A stretch of 64,000 nucleotides of DNA from Paraburkholderia caffeinitolerans (GCF_902859945.1 NZ_CADIKL010000039.1:18657-82656); one strand, 5' to 3'. Shown: positions 17,766 to 26,583, counted from the first letter of the stretch. The notes: generated from the sequence alone by a model not told the origin. Translations and numbers: made by a program.

Positions 17766-19283
17766 GTGACCGCTCCATCCGCCGCTCCCCGCTACGAACA
17801 ACTCGCCGACGACATCGAAGCCGCCGTGCGTCGCGGCGTGTTCGCCGCGGGCGAGCGCATTCCTTCGGTGCGGCGGGCGAGTGTTCAGCACGGCGTGAGC
17901 ATCAAGACCGTGGTGCACGCCTATGCGTTGCTGGAGAGCCGGGGCGTGATCGAGTCGCGGCCGCAGTCGGGGTTTTTCGTGAAGGCGCGGCCGGTGGCGC
18001 GCAATGGGTCGCCTGCGCGCGCCGAGGGGGCCGCTCGTGGGACGGCTCAGGGCTCATCTCAGGGCGAGAAGGGGCGCCGCGCGGGCGCGGAGAAGGTGCC
18101 GATGGAACCCGCGCCCAACGCCGCGCCCGCGCCGGTGGACGTGAGCCGCCTCGTGTTGTCCACGCTGCGCAGCATCGTCGCGCAGGACGCGGTGCCGCTC
18201 GGCTCGCCGTATCCGGATCCGGCGCTGTTTCCGTGGCGGCGCATCAACCAGTACGCAAATGCGATCGCGCGCCGCCACGCGGGCTGGAACCTGATCGACG
18301 ACCTGCCGCCCGGTAATCCCGAACTGATCCGCCAGATCGCGCGCCGCTACGCGGAGAACGGCGCGGACGTGGATCCCGAGGAAATCGTCATCACGGTGGG
18401 CGCGACCGAGGCCATCAACCTGAGCCTGCAGGCGGTGGCAAAGCCGGGCGACACCGTGGTGGTCGAGTCGCCCACGTACTACGCGATGCTGCACGCGATC
18501 GAGCGTCTCGGCATGCGTGCCATCGAAGTGAGCACGCATCCCGACACCGGCATCGACCTCGACGCGCTAGAGCGCGTGCTCGCGCGCAAGAAGGTGGCCG
18601 CGTGCATGGTGATGCCGAATTTCCAGAATCCACTGGGCTTTCGCATGCCCGAGGCGAACCTGCGGCGGCTCGTGGCGCTGGCCGAGGCGCACGACTTGCC
18701 TGTGATCGAGAACGACGTTTATCAGGAGCTCTATTTCGGTCCCACGCGGCCATCGTCGCTCAAGCAGTTCGACACGCGCGGGCTCGTGCTTCATTGCGCG
18801 TCGTTTTCGAAAAGTCTTTCGGCATCCTACCGGATTGGCTGGGCGCTGCCGGGGCGCTATCGCGCGCAGGTCGAGAAGCTCAAGTTCCTCAACACGCTCA
18901 CGACGCCTTCGGTGCCGCAAGTCGCGCTGGCCGACTATCTGCGCCACGATGGCTACGACCGCCACCTGCGCCGGCTGCGCCGCTTCTATCGCGAGCAGGC
19001 GCGGCTCATGCGTGCGATGATCGAGCGGTTCTTTCCCGCCGGCACGCGCACCACCGACCCGCAGGGCGGCTATGTGCTGTGGGTCGAGCTGCCGCCGCGC
19101 GTGGACTCGATGCGGCTGTATCGCGCCGCGCTCGCGCAGGGCATCACGATCGGGCCGGGTTATATGTTTTCGATGCGCAACGACTTTCACCATTACATTC
19201 GCCTGAACTACAGCTATCCGTGGACCGCGCAGACCGAGGCGGCGTTGAAGACGCTCGGCGAGCTAGTCGCGCGCATGGCATGA
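17766..19283 (+). CDS. MocR-type regulator: GntR helix-turn-helix fused to a PLP aminotransferase domain
   Basis: A 505-residue protein. Residues about 5-75 form a GntR winged helix-turn-helix (YEQLADDIEAAVRRGVF, RIPSVRRASVQHGVS). A roughly 60-residue Ala/Gly-rich linker leads to a fold-type I aminotransferase domain (about 130-500) with the PLP-binding Lys in SFSKSLSASYRIGW and Asn in ENDVYQELYFG. MocR proteins use PLP or an amino compound as effector. The start is GTG (17766), about 180 bases from the divergent oxidoreductase start, whose promoter it may control; half-sites of the form GTAC recur between them (17640-17700). A small helix-turn-helix gene follows ten bases downstream. Confidence 0.9.
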   Translation: MTAPSAAPRYEQLADDIEAAVRRGVFAAGERIPSVRRASVQHGVSIKTVVHAYALLESRGVIESRPQSGFFVKARPVARNGSPARAEGAARGTAQGSSQGEKGRRAGAEKVPMEPAPNAAPAPVDVSRLVLSTLRSIVAQDAVPLGSPYPDPALFPWRRINQYANAIARRHAGWNLIDDLPPGNPELIRQIARRYAENGADVDPEEIVITVGATEAINLSLQAVAKPGDTVVVESPTYYAMLHAIERLGMRAIEVSTHPDTGIDLDALERVLARKKVAACMVMPNFQNPLGFRMPEANLRRLVALAEAHDLPVIENDVYQELYFGPTRPSSLKQFDTRGLVLHCASFSKSLSASYRIGWALPGRYRAQVEKLKFLNTLTTPSVPQVALADYLRHDGYDRHLRRLRRFYREQARLMRAMIERFFPAGTRTTDPQGGYVLWVELPPRVDSMRLYRAALAQGITIGPGYMFSMRNDFHHYIRLNYSYPWTAQTEAALKTLGELVARMA

Positions 19284-19292
19284 GGAGACACG

Positions 19293-19589
19293 ATGAACGA
19301 CGCAAGCGACGAAGATAAGGAAAGCGGCGACGAAATCGATCCGGCGCTGGTGGCCATACTCGAGCAACTGTGGCGCGCGCAATGCGAAACGCCGGGGCGC
19401 GCATGGTCGCTCGCGAAGCTATCGAAACAGTCGGGCGTGCCGATGAGCGCTTTGCGTCGCCATCTCACGGGCCTCGTGGACGGCGGCCTGGTCGTGACGA
19501 CGCTTGCCGAGGACGGCACCGGCAGCGCGAGCCTTTCCGAGGACGGCCGCGCGTTCTGCGCGGAAGTTTTCGGCGAGGCAACGCCATAA
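19293..19589 (+). CDS. Small winged-helix-like protein of unknown function
   Basis: A 98-residue acidic protein. Residues about 30-80 look like a winged helix (WSLAKLSKQSGVPMSALRR, then LVDGGLVVTT), similar in layout to ArsR/MarR-type or GntR-type DNA-binding domains; no ligand or metal site is visible. The ATG follows a GAGGAGA site and lies ten bases after the MocR stop, so the two are probably co-transcribed. Whether it binds DNA alone or modulates the MocR protein cannot be told from sequence. Confidence 0.72.
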   Translation: MNDASDEDKESGDEIDPALVAILEQLWRAQCETPGRAWSLAKLSKQSGVPMSALRRHLTGLVDGGLVVTTLAEDGTGSASLSEDGRAFCAEVFGEATP

Positions 19590-19653
19590 CGCGCGGCTTC
19601 ATGCTGCCGCACTGAACTTTTTTACCCTATTCGCCATCATTGGCGCGAAGGCC

Positions 19654-20565
19654 ATGGACTATATCGACACCCTGCGGATCTTTCGTTCTGTGGTCGAGGC
19701 ACGCAACTTCACGCGCGCCGCGGACATGCACGGGATCGCCACGCCCGCCGTCTCGCGCGCGATCGCGCGGCTGGAAAAGCGTCTGGGCAGCCGGCTCTTT
19801 CATCGCACCACGCGCGCGGTCTCGCTCACCGAAGCCGCCGAGCGCTTCTACGACGGCTGCTGCCGCGTGCTCGACGACCTCGACGCGCTGGAGGCCGGCG
19901 CGACCGAGCAGACCCGCGAGGCCAACGGTGTGCTGCGCCTCGTCGCGCACACCTCGGCCACGGTGCACCGGCTCGTGCCGCTGATTTCCGGCTTCAAGCG
20001 CGCGCATCCCAACGTGACGCTCGACATAATGCTGACCGAGCGCCCCGTCGATCTCGTTGCGGACGGCTACGATCTCGGGCTCGTGCTGCCGTTCATGCTC
20101 AACAACGAAGGCACGGTGACGAAGCTGCTCGAGCGCATTCCGCTCGCGCTCGTCACCACGCCCGGGTACCTCGCGGCTCACTCGATGCCGCGCCATCCCT
20201 CGGATCTCGAAGCGCACGTGTTCGTGCCGATGCCGCCTTCGCTGCGCAAGCCGTCGCTGACGTTCCGCGATGGCGAGAAGGACGTGACCGTGCGCATGAA
20301 GTACGAAGTCGCCTCGAACAATCCCGACTTCAATCTCGCGATGGTGCTGGAGGGCTTCGGCATCGGCGCGCTGCCGCGCGGGCTCGTGCAGCGCGAAGTG
20401 GCGGCGGGGCAGGTCGTCACGCTGCTCGACGACTATCCCATCATCGACTCGCAGATCGAGCTTCGTCTCGCCTATGCATCGCGCACGCTGCTGCCCGCGA
20501 AAGTGCGCGCGTTCATCGACCACGCCACCGAGTTCTTCGGCGACTCGGTGCAGCGGTTCGATTGA
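19654..20565 (+). CDS. LysR-family transcriptional regulator
   Basis: A 303-residue protein. The helix-turn-helix lies at about 4-60 (FRSVVEARNFTRAADMHGIA, PAVSRAIARLEKRLG, FHRTTRAVSLTEA), followed by the co-inducer domain with GVLRLVAHTSATVHRLVPLI. The start ATG 19654 gives the standard N-terminus MDYIDTLRIF; longer in-frame readings run back into the preceding gene and lack family similarity. This is the group of short-tailed LysR proteins often found divergent from dehydrogenases or esterases. Here it is co-directional with the gene upstream and convergent with an AraC gene, so its target is not evident. Confidence 0.9.
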   Translation: MDYIDTLRIFRSVVEARNFTRAADMHGIATPAVSRAIARLEKRLGSRLFHRTTRAVSLTEAAERFYDGCCRVLDDLDALEAGATEQTREANGVLRLVAHTSATVHRLVPLISGFKRAHPNVTLDIMLTERPVDLVADGYDLGLVLPFMLNNEGTVTKLLERIPLALVTTPGYLAAHSMPRHPSDLEAHVFVPMPPSLRKPSLTFRDGEKDVTVRMKYEVASNNPDFNLAMVLEGFGIGALPRGLVQREVAAGQVVTLLDDYPIIDSQIELRLAYASRTLLPAKVRAFIDHATEFFGDSVQRFD

Positions 20566-20631
20566 GCGGCAGGCGATCCTGCGGCAGGCGGTCTTGCGTC
20601 CGGTGACAGGGCGGATCGATGGCGCGTCGGC

Positions 20632-21558
20632 TCATATTTCGGCGCGCGCCGCCGCGCGCCATTGCGCGGGCGTCATCCCCACATGGCGCTTGAAGCCGCG
20701 CTGAAACGCGGCGTCGGACTGATAGCCCACGAATTCGCCGATCTCGGCCACCGGCTGAGCGCTTTGCGCGAGCATGCGGCCCGCGAGCGTCATGCGGATG
20801 TCGGTGAGCACGTCGGCGGCGCTGCGCCCGATCGCGTCGTCGAAATGACGCGCGAACGTCGCGCGCGACATGTGGCATAGCGCGGCGAGCTCAGGCAGCG
20901 TCCAGGGCTTGCCAGGCGTGTCGAACATGGCATCGATGGCGGGCTGCAGGCGCGGTTGCCGCGCGAGCGCGAGCAGGCCGCGCGGCGGTGCATCGGCGTG
21001 GCTCGCGTAGCGCAGCGTGAGGGCGAACAGCGCACCCGAAAGATGGTTGACGAGCGATTCGCTGCCGGGCTGCGCGTCGAGCGCCTCGTCGCGCAGCAGC
21101 GCGATCAGGCGCACGAGACGCTCGGGCGGGTCGCCGCTTGCGCTCGCGCTGTGCACCACGAGCCGCGCGGGCAGATGCTCGCGCAACAGGCGTTGCGGCA
21201 CGGCGGGCAGCAGGAAGCGGCCACAGAGCACATCCACGGCGTGCTGCCCGGCGAGGTTCGTTTCGACTACATGGCCTTGCTCGACGCGCTGTTCCACGGC
21301 GGCCGGCGACGCGCCGCTGCCATCGTGCAGCAGGTGGGGCGCACCCGAGGGGAATAGCACGATGTCGCCCGCATGCAGGGCCGTGGGCGCGCCGTGCGTA
21401 TCCTCGACGATGGCGGTGCCGCTCAGCAGCACGTGATAGTGAATCTCGCGCGTGCCGGCGGCGGGCTGGTCGATGCGCCACGGCGCGCCGAAGTGGCAGC
21501 GCGCGTCGAGGCGGCCCGCAACGGGCATGAGCATCAGAAGGCGGCTGAGGATGTCCAT
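20632..21558 (-). CDS. AraC-family regulator with N-terminal cupin domain
   Basis: About 308 residues. The N-terminal half is a cupin of the AraC-associated type (HYHVLLSGTAIVED, LHAGDIVLFPSGAPHLL), the C-terminal 100 residues hold two helix-turn-helix units (WTLPELAALCHMSRATFAR, VAEIGEFVGYQSDAAFQRGF). Regulators of this type commonly sit divergent from an oxidoreductase or AhpD-like gene, as here. The start is uncertain: in-frame ATGs at 21558, 21585 and 21606 all lack a good ribosome-binding site, and 21558 gives the N-terminus most typical of the family (MDILSRLLMLM). It probably controls the AhpD-like gene that begins about 140 bases away. Confidence 0.88.
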   Translation of the reverse strand: MDILSRLLMLMPVAGRLDARCHFGAPWRIDQPAAGTREIHYHVLLSGTAIVEDTHGAPTALHAGDIVLFPSGAPHLLHDGSGASPAAVEQRVEQGHVVETNLAGQHAVDVLCGRFLLPAVPQRLLREHLPARLVVHSASASGDPPERLVRLIALLRDEALDAQPGSESLVNHLSGALFALTLRYASHADAPPRGLLALARQPRLQPAIDAMFDTPGKPWTLPELAALCHMSRATFARHFDDAIGRSAADVLTDIRMTLAGRMLAQSAQPVAEIGEFVGYQSDAAFQRGFKRHVGMTPAQWRAAARAEI

Positions 21559-21698
21559 GGGCGCATGGATGAGACGAACGGGCATGAAGTCGCGCCATTC
21601 TGGCATTAAAAGCGCCGGGCCGCGCGACTAGACTGGCTTCATGCCATCGACGATGGCTACGCAACACAGTCAGTCACATCCCACCCGAGGAGTCGATC

Positions 21699-22235
21699 AT
21701 GTCCCGTCTTTCCGCCATCCGCCCCGAAGCCGCCACCGGCGCCGCCGCCGAAATCTTCGCGAAGATCCGCAAGGCCGTCGGCAAGGTGCCGAACGCTTAC
21801 GCCACCATCGGCACGCACAGCCCCGAGGCGCTCGGCGCGATGCTCGCCGTCGACGCCGTGCTGGCCGGCGGCACGCTCGCCAAGCCTGACACCGAAACCA
21901 TCAAGCTCGCGGTGAGCGAAGTGGCGGGCTGTGATTACTGTGTGGCCGCGCACACGCTGGCGGGCAAGTTCGCGGGCCTCTCGCCCGAAGCGATGAAGCA
22001 GATTCGCGCAGGCGATGCCACCGGCGATGCGAGGCGCGACGCGCTCGTGCGTTTCGTGCGCGTGCTGGTGCGCACGCACGGCACGGTCGCCGAAGCCGAA
22101 GTCAACGCGATTCGCGAGGCGGGCTACACGGAGCGGCAGATCGTGGAGATCGCGCTGGCCATCACGTCGATCACGTTCACGAATCTCGTGAACCGCGTGA
22201 ACGACACGACGCTCGATTTTCCGGCTGTGGCGTGA
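21699..22235 (+). CDS. Carboxymuconolactone decarboxylase/AhpD-like protein
   Basis: A 178-residue all-helical protein. The AhpD-type redox motif is present as CDYCVAAH, with the proton-relay Glu upstream (AVSEVAG) and the His three residues after the second Cys. AhpD reduces partner peroxiredoxins with this disulfide; most stand-alone relatives have no assigned partner and are believed to act in peroxide or electrophile defence. CCGAGGAG-like sequence precedes the ATG. The divergent AraC gene is its probable regulator. It is not part of an aromatic catabolic operon, so a true decarboxylase role is unlikely. Confidence 0.9.
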   Translation: MSRLSAIRPEAATGAAAEIFAKIRKAVGKVPNAYATIGTHSPEALGAMLAVDAVLAGGTLAKPDTETIKLAVSEVAGCDYCVAAHTLAGKFAGLSPEAMKQIRAGDATGDARRDALVRFVRVLVRTHGTVAEAEVNAIREAGYTERQIVEIALAITSITFTNLVNRVNDTTLDFPAVA

Positions 22236-22398
22236 CGATTGAGCGGCGAGGCGGCGCTTACGTTGCTTTCAATGGGCAGGCGCTGCCTCATCGCTCTTAT
22301 CTGCACATCGGCAAACTCTCGCAAACACCAGCGTTTCGATTCGGCGCGAAGATGGCATGATGAAGCTCTCTTGATTCGACGCATCGCCGCCGGTCTTC

Positions 22399-23757
22399 AT
22401 GAAACGACATCGACAGCCTTTGCCGCATTTCATGCGCGACCCGTCGCATCCGGCGTGGCGCGATCTCGCGCTCACGTCACTGCCGATTGCGCTGTTCTGT
22501 GCCGCGGTGGTTGCGGTGTTCGTGTGGCTCGTCGACCCATCGCCGCCGCGCACCATCACCATCAGCGCGGGGCCGCGCGACAGTTCGTTCATGCAGATGG
22601 CGCAGGCGTACAGCAATATCCTCGCGCGCAACGGCATCAAGCTCAAGGTGGTGGAGTCGGACGGCTCGGTGCAGAACCTGCAGCGCCTGCTCGATCCCAA
22701 GTCGAAGGTCGACCTCGCATTCGTCCAGGGCGGCGTGGCCGACGGGCTCGACACGCGCTCGCTCGTGTCGCTCGGCAGCGTGGCGTATCTGCCCATCGTG
22801 GTGTTTTATCGCGGCTCGGGGCTCACGCGGCTTTCCCAGCTCGACGGCAAGCGCATCGCCATCGGCCGCGTGGGCAGCGGCACGCGCGAGCTCTCGCTGA
22901 AGCTGCTGGCCGCGAACGGCATGGAGCCGGGCGGCGACTCGACCTTCCTGCCGCTCGACGGCATGGAAGCCGCCACCGCGCTGGTCTCGGACCGTGTGGA
23001 CGTCGCCATGCTGAGCGGCGACTCCGCCACGCGCGAACTCATGCAGCGCCTGCTCGGCATACCCGGTATTTCGGTGATGAGCTTCGACGAATCGTCGGCT
23101 TATGCGCGGCTCTTTCCGTATCTGGAGAGCATCGACCTGCCGCCCGGCGTGCTCGACCTGCGCCGCCGCATGCCGCCGCAAACCGTGCATCTGATCGGGC
23201 CGACCGTGGAGATCGTGGCGCGCAACACCTTGCATCCGGCGATTTCGGACCTCATCGTCGAAGCCGCGGGCGAGGTCAATGGTGTGCCCGGGCTGCTGCA
23301 GCGCGCGGGCGAATTTCCGAGCCCCGTCGCGCATGACTTCCGCATCAGCGAAGACGCCACGCGCTATTACAAATCGGGCAAGAGCTTTCTCTATCGCACG
23401 CTGCCGTTCTGGCTCGCCAGCGTGGCCGACCGTTTGCTCGTGTTGCTGCTGCCGCTTGCCGTGCTGGTCATTCCGGCGCTGCGGGCGATACCCGCGCTGT
23501 ATAGATGGCGCGTGCGCTCGCGCATTTACCGCTATTACGGCACGCTCATCGCGATCGAACGCGACGCGCTCAAGCATTCGAGCGAGGACGAGCGGCGCGC
23601 GCTCATTGCGGAGCTCGACGAAATCGAGCGCGCGCTCAATACGCTGCGCATGCCGCTCGCCTATGCCGATGCTTTCTATGTGCTGCGCGAGCACGTAGGC
23701 TTCGTGCGCATGCATCTGGCGCCCGGACCTAAACAGTCTGAAGGCGCAGGGCATTGA
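22399..23757 (+). CDS. TAXI-family TRAP-type solute-binding protein with membrane anchors
   Basis: A 452-residue protein. A membrane segment at about 24-46 is followed by the TAXI-type binding domain (about 52-320: ITISAGPRDSSFMQMAQAYS, LAFVQGGVAD, KRIAIGRVGSGTREL). A second hydrophobic region (about 335-365, LLVLLLPLAVLVIPAL) is followed by a charged cytoplasmic-type tail of about 85 residues. Ordinary TAXI proteins are freely secreted, about 320 residues long and encoded with a TRAP permease. No permease lies here, so this long form may be a membrane-tethered sensor or subunit of a distant transporter. Both neighbouring genes are unrelated. Confidence 0.85.
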   Translation: MKRHRQPLPHFMRDPSHPAWRDLALTSLPIALFCAAVVAVFVWLVDPSPPRTITISAGPRDSSFMQMAQAYSNILARNGIKLKVVESDGSVQNLQRLLDPKSKVDLAFVQGGVADGLDTRSLVSLGSVAYLPIVVFYRGSGLTRLSQLDGKRIAIGRVGSGTRELSLKLLAANGMEPGGDSTFLPLDGMEAATALVSDRVDVAMLSGDSATRELMQRLLGIPGISVMSFDESSAYARLFPYLESIDLPPGVLDLRRRMPPQTVHLIGPTVEIVARNTLHPAISDLIVEAAGEVNGVPGLLQRAGEFPSPVAHDFRISEDATRYYKSGKSFLYRTLPFWLASVADRLLVLLLPLAVLVIPALRAIPALYRWRVRSRIYRYYGTLIAIERDALKHSSEDERRALIAELDEIERALNTLRMPLAYADAFYVLREHVGFVRMHLAPGPKQSEGAGH

Positions 23758-23871
23758 AAGAAAAGGGAATTTCAGATTACTGGAATGATTGCTGGAATTA
23801 TTTCCGAATCCATGTCATTAAATGTAATTAATGCAATTCCGGAAACTGACAGTTCCTTGACGAACTCGCGG

Positions 23872-23899
23872 TTGACACGGTAAGTCATACCCCTATATT
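23872..23899 (+). promoter_or_regulatory. Sigma-70 type promoter upstream of the DUF3300 gene
   Basis: TTGACA (23872-23877), 16 bases, TATATT (23894-23899), inside an AT-rich stretch (about 23760-23930) that stands out from its GC-rich surroundings. A second TTGACG lies at about 23857. The start of transcription would fall near 23906, leaving a leader of about 125 bases before GTG 24032. Confidence 0.6.
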
Positions 23900-24031
23900 T
23901 TTCGATGCTAGTGTGTTGTCACACGTCGAATCAGAATCGCGGTGCCTCGATTAAACTCTCAGTCCGCACCGCAGGCGGGCTCTCCATTTCGGGGACCTGA
24001 AAGAATTATCCGCAACGAGGAGGAACGATTC

Positions 24032-25507
24032 GTGAAATCGTCCGGTGTACGCCAGCGCGCCGTCTGGCTCATGTGCGCCGCACTCGCGGCCGCACCGCTT
24101 TACATTGGCCCGACCGGGCCTACCGCCGCCATCGCGCAAAGCGCGACTCAGCAGGCGCCGCATCTGTCGAACGAACAACTCGACTCGCTCACGGCGCCCA
24201 TCGCGCTCTATCCCGACGCGCTGCTCGCACAGGTGCTCATGGCTGCCACGTTCCCGGCAGACGTGCAGGCCGCCGCCGCGTGGTCCAAAGCCAACCCGAA
24301 TGCAAAGGGCGACGACGCCGTGAAGGCCGTCTCCTCGCAGCCGTGGGACCCGAGCGTGCAGTCGCTCGTGGCCTTCCCGCAGGTGCTCGCCACCATGGAT
24401 TCCAAGCCTGACTGGGTCGAGCAGATCGGCAGCGCCTTTCTCGCGCAGCCCAACGACGTCATGGACTCCGTGCAGCGTCTGCGCTTGCAGGCGCAACGGG
24501 CGGGCAACCTGAACTCCAACGAGCAGCAGAAGGTCATCGTGCAGCCCGCCGCGAGCCCCTCGACCACGCAAACCATCGTGATCGAGCCGGCCAATCCGCA
24601 GGTGGTGTACGTGCCCACGTATAACCCGACCGTGGTTTACGGCACGTGGATGTATCCGGCTTATCCGCCGGTGTACATGCCGCCGCCTCCGGGCTACGCG
24701 ATCGCCACGGGCTTCATGACGGGGCTGGCGTTCGGCGCGGGCATCGCGGTGGCGAACTCGTTGTGGGGCGGCTTTGGCTGGGGTTCGCACGATGTCAACA
24801 TCAACGTGAACCGCTACAACAACATCAACGTCAACAACCGCATCAACTCGAACCACAGCACGGCGAACTGGAATCGCAACAACAACGTCGAGCGCCGCAA
24901 CCAGAGCTTCAACGGCCAGCGCAACAACTTCAATGGCCAGCGTGGCAATAACCTCAACGGCGGCCAGCGCAACAACCAGTTCCGCGGTTATGACCAGTCG
25001 CGTTCGCAGGCCATGCAAACGCTGCAGAACCGCACCGGCCAGAACATGAGCGGCAATGCGAGCCAGCGCCTGCAAGGCATCCAGCAAGGCGGCCGCCCCA
25101 ATGGCAACGGCAGCCACGGCAACCTCTCGGGCGCTACACGCAATGGCAACGGCAACCTCTCGGGCGCCACGCGCAATGGCAACGGCAACCTTTCGGGCGC
25201 TACGCGCAACGGCAGCCACGGCAATCTCTCGGGTGCCACGCAGAACGCCAATCGCGCCGATCTCGCCAACCGTTCGCAGAGCGCGAACCGCAGCAATGCG
25301 CTGCGCGGCGCCGGCGACGGCAATGCGGCTCGCGCCGACATGCAGCGCGGCCAGCAAAGCCGGCAGTCGTTCCAGAACCGGGGCGGCGGCGGTGGCTTCA
25401 ACGGTGGTGGCGGCGCACACAACTTCGGCGGCGGCGGTGGTGGCGCGCACAACTTTGGCGGCGGCGGCGGCCGGGCTGGCGGTGGTGGCGGACACTTCCG
25501 TCGTTGA
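24032..25507 (+). CDS. DUF3300 secreted protein with Asn/Gly-rich repetitive C-terminus
   Basis: A 491-residue protein. A signal peptide (about 1-36, ending near IAQSA) is followed by the conserved DUF3300 domain (about 45-250) with DSLTAPIALYPDALLAQVLM, WDPSVQSLVAFPQVL and VYVPTYNPTVVYGTW. A glycine-rich hydrophobic stretch comes next, then a low-complexity half: Asn-rich (NINVNRYNNINVNNRINSN), tandem 11-residue repeats around SGATRNGNGNL, and a Gly/His tail. DUF3300 has no assigned function; export and repeats suggest an envelope or surface role. GTG 24032 has GAGGAGGAA six bases upstream; the longer in-frame start at 23942 lies at the promoter and is rejected. A DUF2950 gene follows 20 bases later. 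Confidence 0.88.
   Translation: MKSSGVRQRAVWLMCAALAAAPLYIGPTGPTAAIAQSATQQAPHLSNEQLDSLTAPIALYPDALLAQVLMAATFPADVQAAAAWSKANPNAKGDDAVKAVSSQPWDPSVQSLVAFPQVLATMDSKPDWVEQIGSAFLAQPNDVMDSVQRLRLQAQRAGNLNSNEQQKVIVQPAASPSTTQTIVIEPANPQVVYVPTYNPTVVYGTWMYPAYPPVYMPPPPGYAIATGFMTGLAFGAGIAVANSLWGGFGWGSHDVNINVNRYNNINVNNRINSNHSTANWNRNNNVERRNQSFNGQRNNFNGQRGNNLNGGQRNNQFRGYDQSRSQAMQTLQNRTGQNMSGNASQRLQGIQQGGRPNGNGSHGNLSGATRNGNGNLSGATRNGNGNLSGATRNGSHGNLSGATQNANRADLANRSQSANRSNALRGAGDGNAARADMQRGQQSRQSFQNRGGGGGFNGGGGAHNFGGGGGGAHNFGGGGGRAGGGGGHFRR
25118..25249 (+). repeat. 33-base tandem repeats inside the DUF3300 gene
   Basis: Three adjacent units of exactly 33 bases (25118-25150, 25151-25183, 25184-25216) each encode GNLSGATRNGN or a near copy. 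A fourth, diverged unit follows after a three-base insertion (25220-25249). Copies differ by only a few bases, mostly silent, which points to recent duplication. The unit length keeps the reading frame when copies are gained or lost. Confidence 0.85.
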
Positions 25508-25527
25508 ATCTCTATAGGAGTCTTGCG

Positions 25528-26499
25528 ATGATCCGCAAACACGCACGCCTTCCGTCGCAACAAGCATCGCGCGACGCAAGGCCTGCCGGGCTCGCCCGGC
25601 TCACCGCGGCAGTGGCGTTCGCGCTGTTCGCCGCGCCCGCTCTGCTGGCCCTGCCCGGCGCAGGCGTGGCTTCGGCGCAAGCCGTCTACGCTACGCCCGA
25701 CGCGGCGGCAGAGGCATTCGGCAACGCGCTGGCCACCAATGACCATGACGCGATGAAGCACGTGCTCGGCAACAATTTCGAGCAGTTCATCCCCACCAAG
25801 GACATCGGCGAGGAAGACATCTACGATTTCCTCGGCGCGTGGTCGAAGGGCCATCAGATCGTGCCCGACGCCACTCCCGTGGCCGGCAAGGCAAGCGCTC
25901 ACCTGGCCGTGGGCGACAGCGGCTGGACGCTGCCCATCCCGCTCGTGCAGAACGCCAAGGGCTGGAGCTTCGACCCGCGCGAGGGCGCAAGCGAAATGCT
26001 CACGCGGCGCATCGGCAGCAACGAGCGCGCGGCCATGCTCAGTTCGCTCGCCTATGTCGACGCGCAGAACGACTACCGCAAGCTCACGCAGCACTATGCA
26101 CAGCGCCTCGTGAGCACGCCCGGCACGCATGACGGCCTCTACTGGCCGGTCGAGCAGGGCGAGGAAGAAAGCCCGCTCGGCCCGCTGGCCGAAGTCATGA
26201 TGCGCGACTCGAAAGTCACGCCGCAGGAGGGCTATCACGGCTACCACTTCCGCATTCTCACGGCGCAGGGCGCCCATGCGGAGGGCGGCGCGCGCAGCTA
26301 TATGGCGAACGGCCAGCTGGCCAACGGCTTCGCGCTCGTGGCGTGGCCGGCGCAATATGGCAAGACGGGCGTGATGAGCTTCATCGTCAATCAGGACGGC
26401 AAGCTTTATCAAAAGGACCTTGGGCCCAACGGCGCGCGCACCGCCGCCGCGCTCAAGAGCTTCGATCCCGATTCGTCCTGGCAGTCCACCACGCCTTGA
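25528..26499 (+). CDS. DUF2950 secreted protein
   Basis: A 323-residue protein with an N-terminal signal sequence (hydrophobic core about 28-50, cleavage likely near SAQA-VYA). The rest matches DUF2950: TPDAAAEAFGNALATND near the start, then GWSFDPREGASEMLTRRIG, NERAAMLSSLAYVDAQNDY, and GYHGYHFRILTAQG. The function is unknown; genes for DUF2950 and DUF3300 are often adjacent, as here, suggesting a joint envelope role. ATG 25528 has AGGAG (25516-25520) seven bases upstream; an in-frame ATG at 25504 precedes that site and overlaps the upstream gene. Confidence 0.88.
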   Translation: MIRKHARLPSQQASRDARPAGLARLTAAVAFALFAAPALLALPGAGVASAQAVYATPDAAAEAFGNALATNDHDAMKHVLGNNFEQFIPTKDIGEEDIYDFLGAWSKGHQIVPDATPVAGKASAHLAVGDSGWTLPIPLVQNAKGWSFDPREGASEMLTRRIGSNERAAMLSSLAYVDAQNDYRKLTQHYAQRLVSTPGTHDGLYWPVEQGEEESPLGPLAEVMMRDSKVTPQEGYHGYHFRILTAQGAHAEGGARSYMANGQLANGFALVAWPAQYGKTGVMSFIVNQDGKLYQKDLGPNGARTAAALKSFDPDSSWQSTTP

Positions 26500-26545
26500 T
26501 CTGACGTTGTCTGGGGCCGGCGCTGCCCGGCCAGTCGTACGAGCA

Positions 26546-26583
26546 CATGCCGCGTGCCAGCTCCGGAGCGGGCACGCGGCATG
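26546..26583. repeat. Strong intergenic hairpin between the DUF2950 and SYLF genes
   Basis: A perfect 13-base stem (26546-26558 with 26571-26583) encloses a 12-base loop that itself contains GCTCC/GGAGC. There is no T-run on either side, so it is not a standard intrinsic terminator. It may attenuate transcription, protect the upstream mRNA or act at DNA level. Confidence 0.7.

Noticed and set aside
21699..22235. A protocatechuate-pathway decarboxylase
   Set aside because: The CDYCVAAH motif is of AhpD redox type and no aromatic catabolic gene lies nearby.
25118..25249. Regularly spaced repeats resembling a small CRISPR array
   Set aside because: The repeats are directly adjacent without unique spacers and lie in frame inside a protein gene; no cas genes are present.
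24820..25500. Low-complexity Asn/Gly/His region as a possible prion-like or metal-binding domain
   Set aside because: Composition alone does not support either; such tails are common in exported low-complexity proteins.
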